Source of the DNA: Aestuariivita sp.
Lineage (GTDB): Bacteria; Pseudomonadota; Alphaproteobacteria; Rhodobacterales; Rhodobacteraceae
DNA length: 61,164 nt
Assembly: GCA_026709985.1 (NCBI GenBank)
Contig: JAPORY010000079.1
Location: forward strand, 1-61,164
Direction of reading: 5' to 3'
Shown: positions 28,065 through 37,304 of the stretch, piece by piece
Layout of the letters: each line of letters opens with the position of its first letter
Position numbering within the stretch: the stretch's first letter is position 1
Position numbers and translations under genes: made by a program
Notes under the pieces: model-generated
Databases searched by the model: none
What the model was told of the DNA's origin: nothing
The model's input: the letters and a program-made list of their open reading frames with translations, nothing else

Positions 28065-29543
28065 ATGAGACTCGCCGAAGCAAAGCGGTTATTGCCACTC
28101 TTTGTATTCGTTTGCGTTGGACTTTTGACCGCGATGGCAATCTACGTCCTTGAGGATGCTGGTCGTGATATTGAGATCATTGATGATCGAATGGGTGATA
28201 CCCCCATCACCGTTTACAACGGCCAAGGGCCAACGGTTATCGTCGGTCATGGATTTGCTGGTTCTCGACAATTCATGCGTGCTTATTGTCTAGCAATTGC
28301 CAGGGCTGGTTACCGTGTCGTTACCTTCGATTTTTTGGGTCATGGACAACATCCGTTGCCCATGAGTGGTGACGTGAGTGCCGTTGATGGCACGACTCAG
28401 TTGTTGGTTGAGCAAACGTTATCAGTCATTGATGGGGTAAGCTCGACGGCGCCCGTTGCCTTGGTCGGACATTCGATGGCGACTGATGTTTTTGTCCGTG
28501 CGGCGCTAGCGGCTCCCGATCCGGTTGGTCCTGTCATCTTGATTTCAGCCTTTAGTGAGGCGATCACAGACACGCATCCGCCAAATATGTTAATCATCAA
28601 TGGCGAGTGGGAAGGTCGCTTAAGGACTTTTGCCCAAACAACCCTCGAAATGATAGAATCTGGTACTTTGGAAGGCGAAACAATAGAGTTCGCAGGTATA
28701 AGTCGCAGAGCAGTTTTTGCGCCTGCAACTGAACATATTAGTGTCTTGTACAGTCGGAGCGGCCAACAAGAAGCCGTCCGATGGCTCAACGCCTATTTTG
28801 ATCGAACTTTCCTACCGCCTATTCCGGTATCTGGCCCTTGGATATTGATTATGCTCGTGGGATTAGTAGGTTTAGCGTGGCCACTTTCGTATATTTTGCC
28901 GCAACGGGCAGATCTCGGTGCTGAACAATTCTCACGCATGCAAATTGTTGTATTGGCGACGCTTCCAGCTCTGATCGCTCCACCGTTGACCGTACTGCTC
29001 AACCCTAATTTTCTAACCATCCTAGTCGCCGATCACCTCACGGTTCAGCTTGGATTGTATGGATTGATTCAGTTGGTGCTCCTCAGAATATATCGCCAAT
29101 CGAACGAACGTTTTTCATGGATTGGGTGTATTGCTATCCTTATCTGGGGTTTAGGTCTGTTCGGTACTGCGCTTGATCGTTACACTGCTAATTTCTTTCC
29201 GCCCAGTGAGCGTATCTTTGTCATTGTTGCGTTAGCTCTTGGTGCAATTCCCTTTATGGTCGCAGACACCTTAATTTCTAATCAGGGACGCACAAATTGG
29301 CTACAGCGTGGGTTGGTTCACGGTGCTTTTTTTGGATCATTGGGTTTTGCGGTCGTACTTGATATTGAGGAGTTGTTTTTTCTCGTCATGATTGCTCCCA
29401 TCATTCTTTTGTATATGATTATTTTTGGTCTTGTTGGGCGTTGGGTTTCGAAGCGACAGGGTGCTATTGGTACTGGTATGGGGCTTGGACTTTGCTTGGC
29501 TTGGGCCTTGGGTGTAAGCTTTCCCACCTTTGCGATGGAATAA
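28065..29543 (+). CDS. Alpha/beta hydrolase with N- and C-terminal membrane segments
   Basis: A 492-residue protein of unknown substrate. An N-terminal membrane helix (LPLFVFVCVGLLTAMAIYVL) leads to an alpha/beta-hydrolase domain. That domain has an oxyanion segment IVGHGFAGSRQFM, the nucleophile elbow VGHSMA (Ser) and a likely catalytic His in TEHISVLYS. From about residue 260 to the end there are several membrane helices (for example WILIMLVGLVGLAWPL, LIWGLGLFGTAL, GLGLCLAWALGVSF). The hydrolase domain probably faces the periplasm. I start it at ATG 28065. Insertion of this gene between pdxJ and acpS is not the usual order. Confidence 0.75.
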   Translation: MRLAEAKRLLPLFVFVCVGLLTAMAIYVLEDAGRDIEIIDDRMGDTPITVYNGQGPTVIVGHGFAGSRQFMRAYCLAIARAGYRVVTFDFLGHGQHPLPMSGDVSAVDGTTQLLVEQTLSVIDGVSSTAPVALVGHSMATDVFVRAALAAPDPVGPVILISAFSEAITDTHPPNMLIINGEWEGRLRTFAQTTLEMIESGTLEGETIEFAGISRRAVFAPATEHISVLYSRSGQQEAVRWLNAYFDRTFLPPIPVSGPWILIMLVGLVGLAWPLSYILPQRADLGAEQFSRMQIVVLATLPALIAPPLTVLLNPNFLTILVADHLTVQLGLYGLIQLVLLRIYRQSNERFSWIGCIAILIWGLGLFGTALDRYTANFFPPSERIFVIVALALGAIPFMVADTLISNQGRTNWLQRGLVHGAFFGSLGFAVVLDIEELFFLVMIAPIILLYMIIFGLVGRWVSKRQGAIGTGMGLGLCLAWALGVSFPTFAME

Positions 29544-29546
29544 AAC

Positions 29547-29996
29547 GTGATATTGGGTATCGGAACCGACATAACCAACATTGATCGTATTCGACGAACA
29601 TTGGAGCGATTCGGTGATCGATTTAAATATCGCGTTTTCTCGAGCGAGGAGCGAAACAAAGCTGCGCGGCGACTCGACGACGTCGGCACCTACGCCAAAA
29701 GATGGGCGGCAAAGGAAGCTTGCTGCAAAGCTTTGGGAACTGGCTTGCGTATGGGGATTTCTTGGCAAGATATGATCGTCAATAATGCTGTTTCTGGCCA
29801 GCCAACACTGCAGTTGACGGGATGGGCCGCGGGTCGACTGAATGACATCACACCTCTTGGGCATATAGCGTCAATTCATCTTTCCCTTACTGATGATTAC
29901 CCTTGGGCGCAGGCGTTTGTGGTCATTGAGGCGACCCCTACTAACGAGCAAGACCATCTGGACAGATTGAGGCCTGTGCTTCGGGACCGATCATAG
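29547..29996 (+). CDS. acpS: Holo-[acyl-carrier-protein] synthase
   Basis: Transfers the 4'-phosphopantetheine arm of CoA to acyl carrier protein. The start [14 protein letters not shown] contains the metal-ligand Asp, and [15 protein letters not shown] contains the conserved Lys and Glu. The segment IHLSLTDD is the usual C-terminal core. At 149 residues it is slightly longer than typical. It starts with GTG 29547, three bases after the preceding gene's stop, so it is probably translated in the same operon. Confidence 0.94.
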   Translation: MILGIGTDITNIDRIRRTLERFGDRFKYRVFSSEERNKAARRLDDVGTYAKRWAAKEACCKALGTGLRMGISWQDMIVNNAVSGQPTLQLTGWAAGRLNDITPLGHIASIHLSLTDDYPWAQAFVVIEATPTNEQDHLDRLRPVLRDRS

Positions 29997-30025
29997 CAAT
30001 CAAGCAGTTATCCAACGGAAAACAA

Positions 30026-30862
30026 ATGACCAAAAAAACAAGACTTTATCGCGGTGTCGTTGAAACGGTAAAAACGATCATTTACGCCCTATTGATTGCT
30101 GGGGTATTTCGTACATTTATTTTTCAGCCATTCTGGATTCCGTCTGGCTCTATGAAAGAGACTCTTCTCGTTGGAGACTTTCTATTCGTAAATAAGATGG
30201 TCTATGGATATTCTTTCGCCTCCTGTCCGAGTATTCGAATTGCTTCTCTTGGAATTGATATCTCTTCTGCCGATATGTGTCGGATTTTCAAAGGCAGCAA
30301 CGCTCGTTTCTGGGCTGGAAGTCCCGAGCGCGGCGATGTTGTCGTCTTTAGTCATCCCGTCACAGCAACAGATTTCATCAAAAGAATAGTTGGTATGCCC
30401 GGTGATACGGTGCAGATGGTCAATGGCGTCTTGATCATTAATGGCGAGGCCGTCTCCTTAGAAGATGCCGGGACCCATACCGAGATTTCAGATTTTCAAG
30501 GAAATAGAGGCGTAATGCCAAGGTGCTCTAATGGAATTATTGGCCAAGGCGGAACCTGTGAAAAACAACGACAACTAGAGACATTGCCAAACGGTCGCAG
30601 TCACATTGTCCTCAATATTCGCAATCAAAGTTCAGATAATACGCAGGAATTCACGGTCCCCGAAGGTCACTACTTCGCCGTCGGTGATAATCGCGACAAT
30701 TCCTCAGATAGTCGCTTCTCGACAGGAGTCGGCGGTGTTGGTTTTGTTCCATATGAAAACCTCGTCGGTCGGGCAGATCGTATCTTTTTCTCGTCTGCTG
30801 GTAATTCGCTGTTTTTTTTCTGGACTTGGCGCGGCGACCGTTTCTTTAAGTCAATCGAGTGA
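30026..30862 (+). CDS. lepB: Signal peptidase I
   Basis: A 278-residue membrane protease removing signal peptides on the periplasmic side. One N-terminal membrane helix (IIYALLIAGVFRTFIF) is followed by the catalytic Ser in IPSGSMKETLLVGD and the Lys in FIKRIVGMPGD. The box GDNRDNSSDSR is near the end. A cysteine-containing insert occurs in the middle (CSNGIIGQGGTC), perhaps a disulfide loop. Its stop overlaps the rnc start (GTGA). Confidence 0.95.
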   Translation: MTKKTRLYRGVVETVKTIIYALLIAGVFRTFIFQPFWIPSGSMKETLLVGDFLFVNKMVYGYSFASCPSIRIASLGIDISSADMCRIFKGSNARFWAGSPERGDVVVFSHPVTATDFIKRIVGMPGDTVQMVNGVLIINGEAVSLEDAGTHTEISDFQGNRGVMPRCSNGIIGQGGTCEKQRQLETLPNGRSHIVLNIRNQSSDNTQEFTVPEGHYFAVGDNRDNSSDSRFSTGVGGVGFVPYENLVGRADRIFFSSAGNSLFFFWTWRGDRFFKSIE

Positions 30863-31548
30863 CAGGCGAAGACAAACTCAAAGCCTTTGAGGCGCGAATC
30901 GGGCATAAGTTTCGAACACCTGCCCTCTTGGAACGAGCGGTCGTGCACTCTTCGAAAAAGAGTGTTGATCGCGAAAATAACCAACAACTCGAGTTTTTGG
31001 GTGATCGCGTCCTCGGATTGATAATTGCTGAGGCACTTCTTGAAGTCGACCCTGATGTCGCTGTTGGAGATTTAGCGCCTCGATATAATAGCTTAATTCG
31101 CAACAAGATGTGCGCAGAGATCGCCCGCTCAATCAATCTAGGCGAGATTCTTTCGTTGGGTCGAACTGAGATGCTCTCTGGGGGGCGACGCAAAGACGCT
31201 TTATTGGGAGATGCTCTAGAGGCGGTAATCGCAGCTATATACCATGACGCGGGATTAAACAAAGTTCGAAAAGTTGTCCGACACCTTTGGGGTGAGCGAA
31301 TTCGCGACGTCGCGATAGACGCTAGGGATTCAAAGTCTTTGCTGCAACAGTGGGCTCAAGCGAGAAGCATGATGCCACCGAGTTATACTGTGATTTCCCA
31401 AGAGGGTCCCGACCACGCACCGACTTTTTCTGTCTTTGTCAATCTACAGGACGGGCAGTCGGCGCAGGCTAAAGCCAGCTCTAAACGACAGGCGGAGCAA
31501 GCTGCAGCGGAGCTGCTGATGTCGACTCTAGTCGATAAAAGCGCATGA
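30859..31548 (+). CDS. rnc: Ribonuclease III
   Basis: A 229-residue double-strand-specific endonuclease for rRNA and other RNA processing. The signature LEFLGDRVLGL and the second metal site GDALEAVIAAIYHD give the catalytic acidic residues. A double-stranded-RNA-binding domain with KASSKRQAEQAAAELL is at the C-terminus. The GTG start at 30859 overlaps the lepB stop by four bases, and the stop overlaps the era ATG. The lepB-rnc-era operon is the classic order. Confidence 0.96.
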   Translation: MTGEDKLKAFEARIGHKFRTPALLERAVVHSSKKSVDRENNQQLEFLGDRVLGLIIAEALLEVDPDVAVGDLAPRYNSLIRNKMCAEIARSINLGEILSLGRTEMLSGGRRKDALLGDALEAVIAAIYHDAGLNKVRKVVRHLWGERIRDVAIDARDSKSLLQQWAQARSMMPPSYTVISQEGPDHAPTFSVFVNLQDGQSAQAKASSKRQAEQAAAELLMSTLVDKSA

Positions 31549-32453
31549 CGTCCAAAGCGGGTTTTGTTGCGCTGATCGGTGAGCCGAACGTTGGCAAGTC
31601 AGCGCTCATGAATAGGCTTATTGGGTCCAAGATTTCCATAGTTACGCATAAAGTCCAGACAACTCGAGTGCGGGTGCGCGGCGTTATAAACCGTCGAAAT
31701 ACGCAAGTCGTTTTTGTTGACACCCCTGGTATCTTTGCACCGCGCCGCCGATTGGATCATGCAATGGTAACCGCGGCCTGGAGCAGTGTGAAAGATGCTG
31801 ACATGATTCTTGTTCTCTATGAGGCCCACCGCGGCATCACTCCCGGGATTGAGCAGATCATCTCGTCTCTCAAAACGCGCAATCCCAGTCAACGGCTTGC
31901 GGCTGTCGTGAATAAAATTGACCGCGCAAAACCCAAGTCACTCTTACAGCTTGCAGCGCAAATCAATTCCCAATTCAATTTTGAACACACCTTTTTTGTA
32001 TCAGCGACCAAGGGCGATGGCGTCGCTGACTTACTGGATTGGTTGACCGATGAGATGCCAGAAAATCCTTGGTTTTTCGATCACGACCAAGTTTCTGACT
32101 TACCGCTACGACTGTTGGCGGCGGAAAGGACACGAGAGAAACTGATGATTCGCTTGCACCAAGAAATTCCCTATCAACTTACGGTGGAGGGCGAGACTTG
32201 GGAAGAACAAAGTGACGGCTCGGTCCGAATTTCCCAGATCATTTATGTCAATCGTAAGGGGCATAAGGGGCTAGTCCTTGGTAATTGTGGAGCGACCATT
32301 AAGGCAATCGGCACGGCTGCACGAATTGACCTAGAGCATTTCCTAGAGCGCCGAGTGCACTTATTCTTGCGGGTGAAGGTGCGTCCGGGTTGGCTAAACG
32401 AGCGCGAGCGTTACGCAGAGATAGGACTGGAATTTCAGGACAAGTCCTCGTGA
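31545..32453 (+). CDS. era: GTPase Era
   Basis: A 302-residue GTPase that binds the 3' end of 16S rRNA and helps mature the 30S subunit. G-motifs are visible: GEPNVGKSALMN (G1), DTPG (G3), NKID (G4) and a SAT segment (G5). The KH RNA-binding domain at the C-terminus has LVLGNCGATIKAIG. It overlaps rnc by four bases and the next gene by GTGA, so all are in one operon. Confidence 0.97.
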   Translation: MTSKAGFVALIGEPNVGKSALMNRLIGSKISIVTHKVQTTRVRVRGVINRRNTQVVFVDTPGIFAPRRRLDHAMVTAAWSSVKDADMILVLYEAHRGITPGIEQIISSLKTRNPSQRLAAVVNKIDRAKPKSLLQLAAQINSQFNFEHTFFVSATKGDGVADLLDWLTDEMPENPWFFDHDQVSDLPLRLLAAERTREKLMIRLHQEIPYQLTVEGETWEEQSDGSVRISQIIYVNRKGHKGLVLGNCGATIKAIGTAARIDLEHFLERRVHLFLRVKVRPGWLNERERYAEIGLEFQDKSS

Positions 32454-32764
32454 CACGGTTATCCTCACAGTTTTGGGTGCAAGCATACTTTAAACGATTA
32501 CAGCTTGCGGGAATATCGGGCTATGTTGTCATCCACGGGGATGATACCGCGGGCGCGATTTTAGTTAAGCTCAATACACTTGATGGTAACGCTTCCGCCT
32601 ATCAGAGATCAATTGATCCGTCGTCTGGCAATTCGTCGTGGATGCTTCTCAATCAAACTAACGAAGCTGAGATTGATGCGAGTATCCGAAGGCAATGTGC
32701 CCTTGATCCAGACCTATGGGTGCTTGAGATTGAGGATCGTTCTGGTCGGCATTTATTGGATTAA
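32450..32764 (+). CDS. DUF1491 family protein
   Basis: A 104-residue protein of unknown function found next to era in many alphaproteobacteria. It reads RLSSQFWVQAYFKRLQLAG, then GAILVKLN and a C-terminal block DPDLWVLEIEDRSGRHLL, matching the DUF1491 pattern. I start it at GTG 32450, which overlaps the era stop (GTGA). A longer frame from 32390 would lie inside era and is unlikely. Confidence 0.8.
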   Translation: MTRLSSQFWVQAYFKRLQLAGISGYVVIHGDDTAGAILVKLNTLDGNASAYQRSIDPSSGNSSWMLLNQTNEAEIDASIRRQCALDPDLWVLEIEDRSGRHLLD

Positions 32765-34149
32765 TCTGGTTTTTGCTTTTGATATCTTGTTAAAATCATG
32801 TCCGACCTTACAGTCTTCTCTTCCTCTGACTGACGGCACAGGCTAGCATATGTCCGTTCAACCCGACTGTATAGCAAGAGTGTGCTAAGAAACTCCGAGG
32901 CTTTCCTCAAGTTCACTTTTTGGTAAGTTTTTTTGAAGATTCCTGATTTGCGGGACAAACTAACAGAATATGAGAAGATTTGTACCAATCAGTGAGACTT
33001 CGCCAATAATAATCAGCACGATCGTAAACCCGTACAAAGAACCTTACAAGTAGGCCGTCACAACGTGCATAACGAAGCGGTAGAAATGCGGTTCGTTCGA
33101 TACCTACATCTGAACCGTCGACACGCATCAACGAAATACGCCGCTGCCCGCGAACGAATTTCGGGGTGCGCATGCAGAGATTGAGATGCCGTAGCTAGCC
33201 GCGGGGCGCGAGGCACCGTCAAGTGCCGTCGGCTTCCTCGTCAAGTCTGGTCAAATGCTGTCAGATTTTGCAGCCTGATCGTGTGTCACTTCGCCCCGGG
33301 GCAACAGAGTCCGTGGTGCCTGCGGGGGAAAATTTTTGGCCAAAAAAGAAAAAATTACCCTAGATTTTGTTTGCTATTTGGAGAAACTATACAAACGTTA
33401 AAGCAAACGACCGCTCTTGGACACTTTCATGGCAAAAGTGAGCGGTGGCGTCCGCCAAAAGCGCTATGCTCACTGCAATCTTGTCGCCATGACCCGATTG
33501 TTTACCAACCGTGGAGACCACTTTCACAACGCGGCGGTGGCGGCAAATATACCGGAGACGCAAACGAACTTCACCAATGCGCTCGCAGTAATCGGACAAA
33601 GTCTTGAAGATCTCGTTCTCAATCACGCGGCGACAATGGCAAACTGCGTTGTCAGAGTGCTAAACTCAATCCTTCGCGTGTGAGCTTCGGTCAGACCAGA
33701 CCGGCATTTTGAACGGTGCTCACGCAAACCCGTCAATAAATGGAGACGCTCAAAATCATAGCGACATCGCCGCCGGCAGCATAACGCAAAAAGGGATCGG
33801 AGAAGCCCCAATTGGCTGTGTCCCCTTAAAGAAATTCCGTTGCGTCACGGCAGGGCTTTGCATAAGTTCGGATCAGCCAAATTTTTCTTATAACCAGTCA
33901 ATGGTGCGCAGATTAGCTAAGTGTCTTAGCAGACGTTTAACTCTGGGGCAAAATATTGCCAATTTGTAGCATATTTTGTTAAACCTGGCTAGATTGGGAG
34001 ATGTTATCTCATGATCGGTCAAATAACCGGCAGGAAATCACAGACAAGCGAAGCGCCGTCTACACCTGTTGGCTACCTTCACAAATTATCGGGCTAGTTG
34101 AGCAAAATCTGCCGCAACAGTTTCTGTCCTTACATATGGACTCCCGTTG
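32765..34149. other. 1.4 kb gene-free stretch before recO
   Basis: No gene is recognised between DUF1491 and recO, where other genomes have little or no gap. Open frames on both strands are short, mutually contradictory and without family resemblance. The longest minus-strand ones, near 32913-33173 and 33387-33626, may be remnants of one or more dead genes. Base composition changes along the stretch; 33181-33260 is clearly GC-richer than its surroundings. A short hairpin GGCAC/GTGCC lies at 33212-33227 and a longer one at 33410-33446. Confidence 0.45.
33410..33446. repeat. Bulged inverted repeat
   Basis: ACCGCT at 33410-33415 pairs with AGCGGT at 33441-33446, and CACTTT at 33422-33427 with AAAGTG at 33435-33440, leaving a 7-base loop and a bulge on the left arm. 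No T-run follows directly, so it is not a standard terminator. It could be a structured RNA element or a transposon relic. Confidence 0.3.
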
Positions 34150-34887
34150 ATGATTACTTGGCACTCTGAAGGTATACTCTTGTCGACCAAGCCGCATGGC
34201 GAAACAGCAGCTATAATTGGTGCACTGACCGAAGAGCATGGCCGTCACACTGGTCTCGTACATGGCGGGCGCAGCAGACGAATTGCCCCCATATTGCAGC
34301 CCGGAGCGCAGTTAGATCTCGAATGGCGGGCTCGGCTAGAGGAACATATGGGAACCTTTCGGGTTGAACTCATCAAAAGCCGAGCTGCGCGAATAATGTC
34401 AGATAAGCTGAAATTGGCGGGTTTGAACGCCATAGTGAGTCTGTTGGCGTTTGCTTTACCAGAAAGAGAAAGCCACCTCAAATTATATCGCAGTACCGAA
34501 CGGTTACTTGATCAACTTGGGCAGGGCGAGAATTGGCTTCAAGCCTATCTGCACTGGGAGTTAATCTTGCTTGCTGAAACGGGCTTCGGATTGAATTTGG
34601 CAACCTGCGCCGTAACCGGGCGGTCCGATGATTTGCACTACGTTTCACCAAAAACTGGCCGAGCGGTTTCATCGCAGGCGGCGGGAAAATGGGCGGCGAG
34701 GCTGCTTCCGTTCCCCGATTCTCTAAAGCCCAATGCTGGCGATTCAAACGCTGAAATCACGCAGGCACTCGCAGTTACTGGACACTTTTTGACCTCGAAG
34801 CTCGCACCTGCTCTCGGTAATAATAGACTGCCTGAGGCTCGCACCCGTTTTCTGCGTCTCCTGAATACAACAGTGTCACGCCAGTGA
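34150..34887 (+). CDS. recO: DNA repair protein RecO
   Basis: A 245-residue mediator that loads RecA on SSB-coated single-stranded DNA in the RecFOR pathway. The N-terminal OB fold begins [20 protein letters not shown] and includes [16 protein letters not shown] helical C-terminal domain follows ([20 protein letters not shown]). The usual length is 230-250. ATG 34150 is chosen over TTG 34147. It is the last recognisable member of the conserved rpoZ-to-recO block. Confidence 0.92.
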   Translation: MITWHSEGILLSTKPHGETAAIIGALTEEHGRHTGLVHGGRSRRIAPILQPGAQLDLEWRARLEEHMGTFRVELIKSRAARIMSDKLKLAGLNAIVSLLAFALPERESHLKLYRSTERLLDQLGQGENWLQAYLHWELILLAETGFGLNLATCAVTGRSDDLHYVSPKTGRAVSSQAAGKWAARLLPFPDSLKPNAGDSNAEITQALAVTGHFLTSKLAPALGNNRLPEARTRFLRLLNTTVSRQ

Positions 34888-34901
34888 CTATTTGTGCCAA
34901 C

Positions 34902-34918
34902 AAAGCTTCGGCTTTTTT
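34902..34918. terminator. Bidirectional terminator between recO and mcd
   Basis: AAAGC and GCTTT form a stem with a TTCG loop, followed by T's on the plus strand. Read from the minus strand it is also preceded by A's and followed by T's. It lies just after recO (+) and just after the acyl-CoA dehydrogenase (-), so it could serve both convergent genes. Confidence 0.6.
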
Positions 34919-34950
34919 GATTGCAGCCAACAAGTGCAGCTAGAGCACTG

Positions 34951-36639
34951 CTATTGCAGGAGACGACGAGCGATCAATTGCGCTTGAATTTCTGATGCAC
35001 CCTCAAAGATGCTTAGAATACGAGCGTCACATAAAACACGTGAAATTCGGTATTCCAAGGCAAACCCATTACCACCGTGGATCTGTAAGCCGTTATCTGC
35101 ACACGCCCAAGCTACCCGGGCTGCTAGCAATTTTGCCATTCCCGCTTCTAAGTCACAGCGAATATCCTGATCTTTTTCAGCCGCCGAGAAATAGGTGAGT
35201 TGACGTGCGATCATTATTTCGACGGCCATCATCGCAAGTTTATTCGCGACTCGTGGAAACTCTATCAAGGGTTTCCCAAACTGCTTGCGATCCTCGGCAT
35301 AACTCATTGCGAGATCAAGTGCAGATTGAGCCACACCAACCGCTCGAGCGGCCGTCTGAATTCGTGCCGACTCAAATGTTTGCATTAACTGTTTGAAGCC
35401 CTTGCCCTCCTCTTCACCGAGAAGATTTTTCGACTCAACAAGAAAGTTATCAAAACCAATTTCGTATTCCTTCATGCCGCGATAACCCAAGACTTCTATT
35501 TCACCACCCGTGATTCCCAAGGTTGGGAACGGTTCCTCGTCGTTTCCAGGCGTTTTTTCGGCCAAGAACATGCTGAGCCCTCGATAATCGTCTGTTTCGG
35601 GATCAGTTCGTGCGAGCAACGTCATAACATGCGTCCGCGCCGCATGCGTTATCCATGTCTTATTGCCCGTAATCCGATAATCTCCATTATCGTCTCGCAC
35701 CGCCCGCGTGCGCAGTGAGCCTAAATCAGAGCCGGTATTCGGCTCGGTGAATACGGCTGTGGGCAAGATATCGGCCGAAGCGATTTTTGGCAGCCAGTAT
35801 TTCTTTTGCGCCTCAGTTCCACCGGCCAAAATGAGTTCAGCAGCGATTTCACTCCTAGTCGCTAGAGAACCAACACCAATGTAACCTCGCGATAACTCCT
35901 CAGATACCACACACATGGCGGCTTTAGGTAAGCCGAGTCCGCCGAATTCTTCTGGAATAGTCAAGCCAAACACGCCCAATTCTGCAAGCTGTTTGATCAT
36001 TGCCATTGGGATGAGTTCGTCGCGCAAATGCCACTCGTGAGCTCTTGGGTCTATCTGTTCAATGGTATAACGCCGAAACTGATCGCGAATCATTTCCAAT
36101 TCAGTATCAAGAGCTGCATCGCCAAAGATCGTGGCGCCGTCGATCTGGCGCATTAACTCGGTGAGACGTAACCGAGCCGCCTGCGTATTGCCGCCATGCA
36201 TCAGAATACTCACTTCTGACGTGATGAATTCGTCTTTTTCGGCCTCGGATAGCCCCATATCTTGCAGGCGCACAATCTCGGTCTGGCTCATCTGAAGCCC
36301 ACCAGAGATTTGACAAAGATACTCGCCGAAAGCGATCTGCAGGATTAACTGCTCGATTTCGCCAAATTTACCGTTAACGTTTAAACGGTCCGCCCAATTT
36401 AACATCTGACGAAGGCTCTCACGATAGGTCGCCAGCCAAGCCAATCCATGCGTTGCGGTCTGGGCTCGTTCGATAGCATAAACTTCGATTTTATCGCCAT
36501 GACCGATATCTACTCTCAATCGATCGACGGCTCGATTGAGTAATTGGTCTATAGCTGCAACAGCCCGGTCAGAAAGTTGTAGGAGATCTTCAAGTATTAG
36601 GTCGGTCTCGACAGTAGAATTTTGTTCATCACGAGCCAT
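34951..36639 (-). CDS. mcd: (2S)-methylsuccinyl-CoA dehydrogenase
   Basis: A 562-residue acyl-CoA dehydrogenase with an N-terminal extension of about 150 residues (ATHGLAWLATYRESLRQM). Such an extension is a feature of methylsuccinyl-CoA dehydrogenase of the ethylmalonyl-CoA pathway. That enzyme oxidises methylsuccinyl-CoA to mesaconyl-CoA during acetyl-CoA assimilation. The flavoprotein core shows FTEPNTGSDLGSLRTRA, GNKTWITHA, the segment YAEDRKQFGKPL, and IHGGNGFALEYRISRVLCD with the EGASEI ending. It stands alone on the minus strand. A generic acyl-CoA dehydrogenase is the alternative, but the extension argues against it. Confidence 0.85.
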   Translation of the reverse strand: MARDEQNSTVETDLILEDLLQLSDRAVAAIDQLLNRAVDRLRVDIGHGDKIEVYAIERAQTATHGLAWLATYRESLRQMLNWADRLNVNGKFGEIEQLILQIAFGEYLCQISGGLQMSQTEIVRLQDMGLSEAEKDEFITSEVSILMHGGNTQAARLRLTELMRQIDGATIFGDAALDTELEMIRDQFRRYTIEQIDPRAHEWHLRDELIPMAMIKQLAELGVFGLTIPEEFGGLGLPKAAMCVVSEELSRGYIGVGSLATRSEIAAELILAGGTEAQKKYWLPKIASADILPTAVFTEPNTGSDLGSLRTRAVRDDNGDYRITGNKTWITHAARTHVMTLLARTDPETDDYRGLSMFLAEKTPGNDEEPFPTLGITGGEIEVLGYRGMKEYEIGFDNFLVESKNLLGEEEGKGFKQLMQTFESARIQTAARAVGVAQSALDLAMSYAEDRKQFGKPLIEFPRVANKLAMMAVEIMIARQLTYFSAAEKDQDIRCDLEAGMAKLLAARVAWACADNGLQIHGGNGFALEYRISRVLCDARILSIFEGASEIQAQLIARRLLQ

Positions 36640-37304
36640 GGCGTTGACCCTTTCTGTTCTTGATGCTTAGAAAAAACAAGCAATCTTGAAGGCCGAGACT
36701 GATATCATCCCCTGCCGCAACTCTTGATTAATTGGCGGCCCTCGACGAGCGATATTGATCATTCCTCACCGAAAACTAAGGATAAATAGGCCCTTGAGGA
36801 GAAAAATACTCCACGGATAAAATTCGAAGCTAACGTCACTTGAACACCAAACAATTCGATCTCATTCACTGTAAGGTCCAAAACGCAAATTTGGAGTTCG
36901 TTGGCTTTACTGCCTTTCGACTGCGAGTTGAAGTGGGACATTTTAACAAATGAAGCGCATCTCCGCAAAATGGGAAATATATGCCAGCTGCGATTGAGGT
37001 TCCATCGCAAAAACAACCCCAAACAGCGCTAAGCAAATTGGTATTGCAGCGAACCCCCATAAGCGCTTTTTTGTGTGTCACAGCCTTAACACTCGTGAGA
37101 GCGTTCTTTCGGCACGGCTTAGTATTGCGCACTGAAGGTACCTCTTGACTCAATGCAAAAGTCGCTGACAAGCAAACAATGACTGTCACGCTGTTAAAGA
37201 AAACTTTTACAGAGAGCGCAGTTATCGTAACGCTGCAAGAAATCTATCATTAGTCAATATTTGAGAATTTCCGATCAAATTCAGGGCCGAAAAAAAGAAT
37301 AGAT
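36640..37304. other. mcd-TSUP divergent intergenic region
   Basis: About 665 bases without a recognisable gene. A minus-strand frame at 36866-37189 begins with a hydrophobic, signal-like stretch and holds several Cys, but it has no ribosome binding site or known relative and overlaps other equally long frames. I do not call it. Promoters of mcd and of the TSUP gene should lie here. Confidence 0.4.

Noticed and set aside
33387-33683. Opposed open frames in the gap before recO
   Set aside because: Both strands are open, neither resembles a known protein; open frames of this length are expected by chance.
36866-37189. 107-codon minus-strand frame with a signal-like start
   Set aside because: No ribosome binding site, overlapping competing frames, composition not protein-like beyond the first helix.
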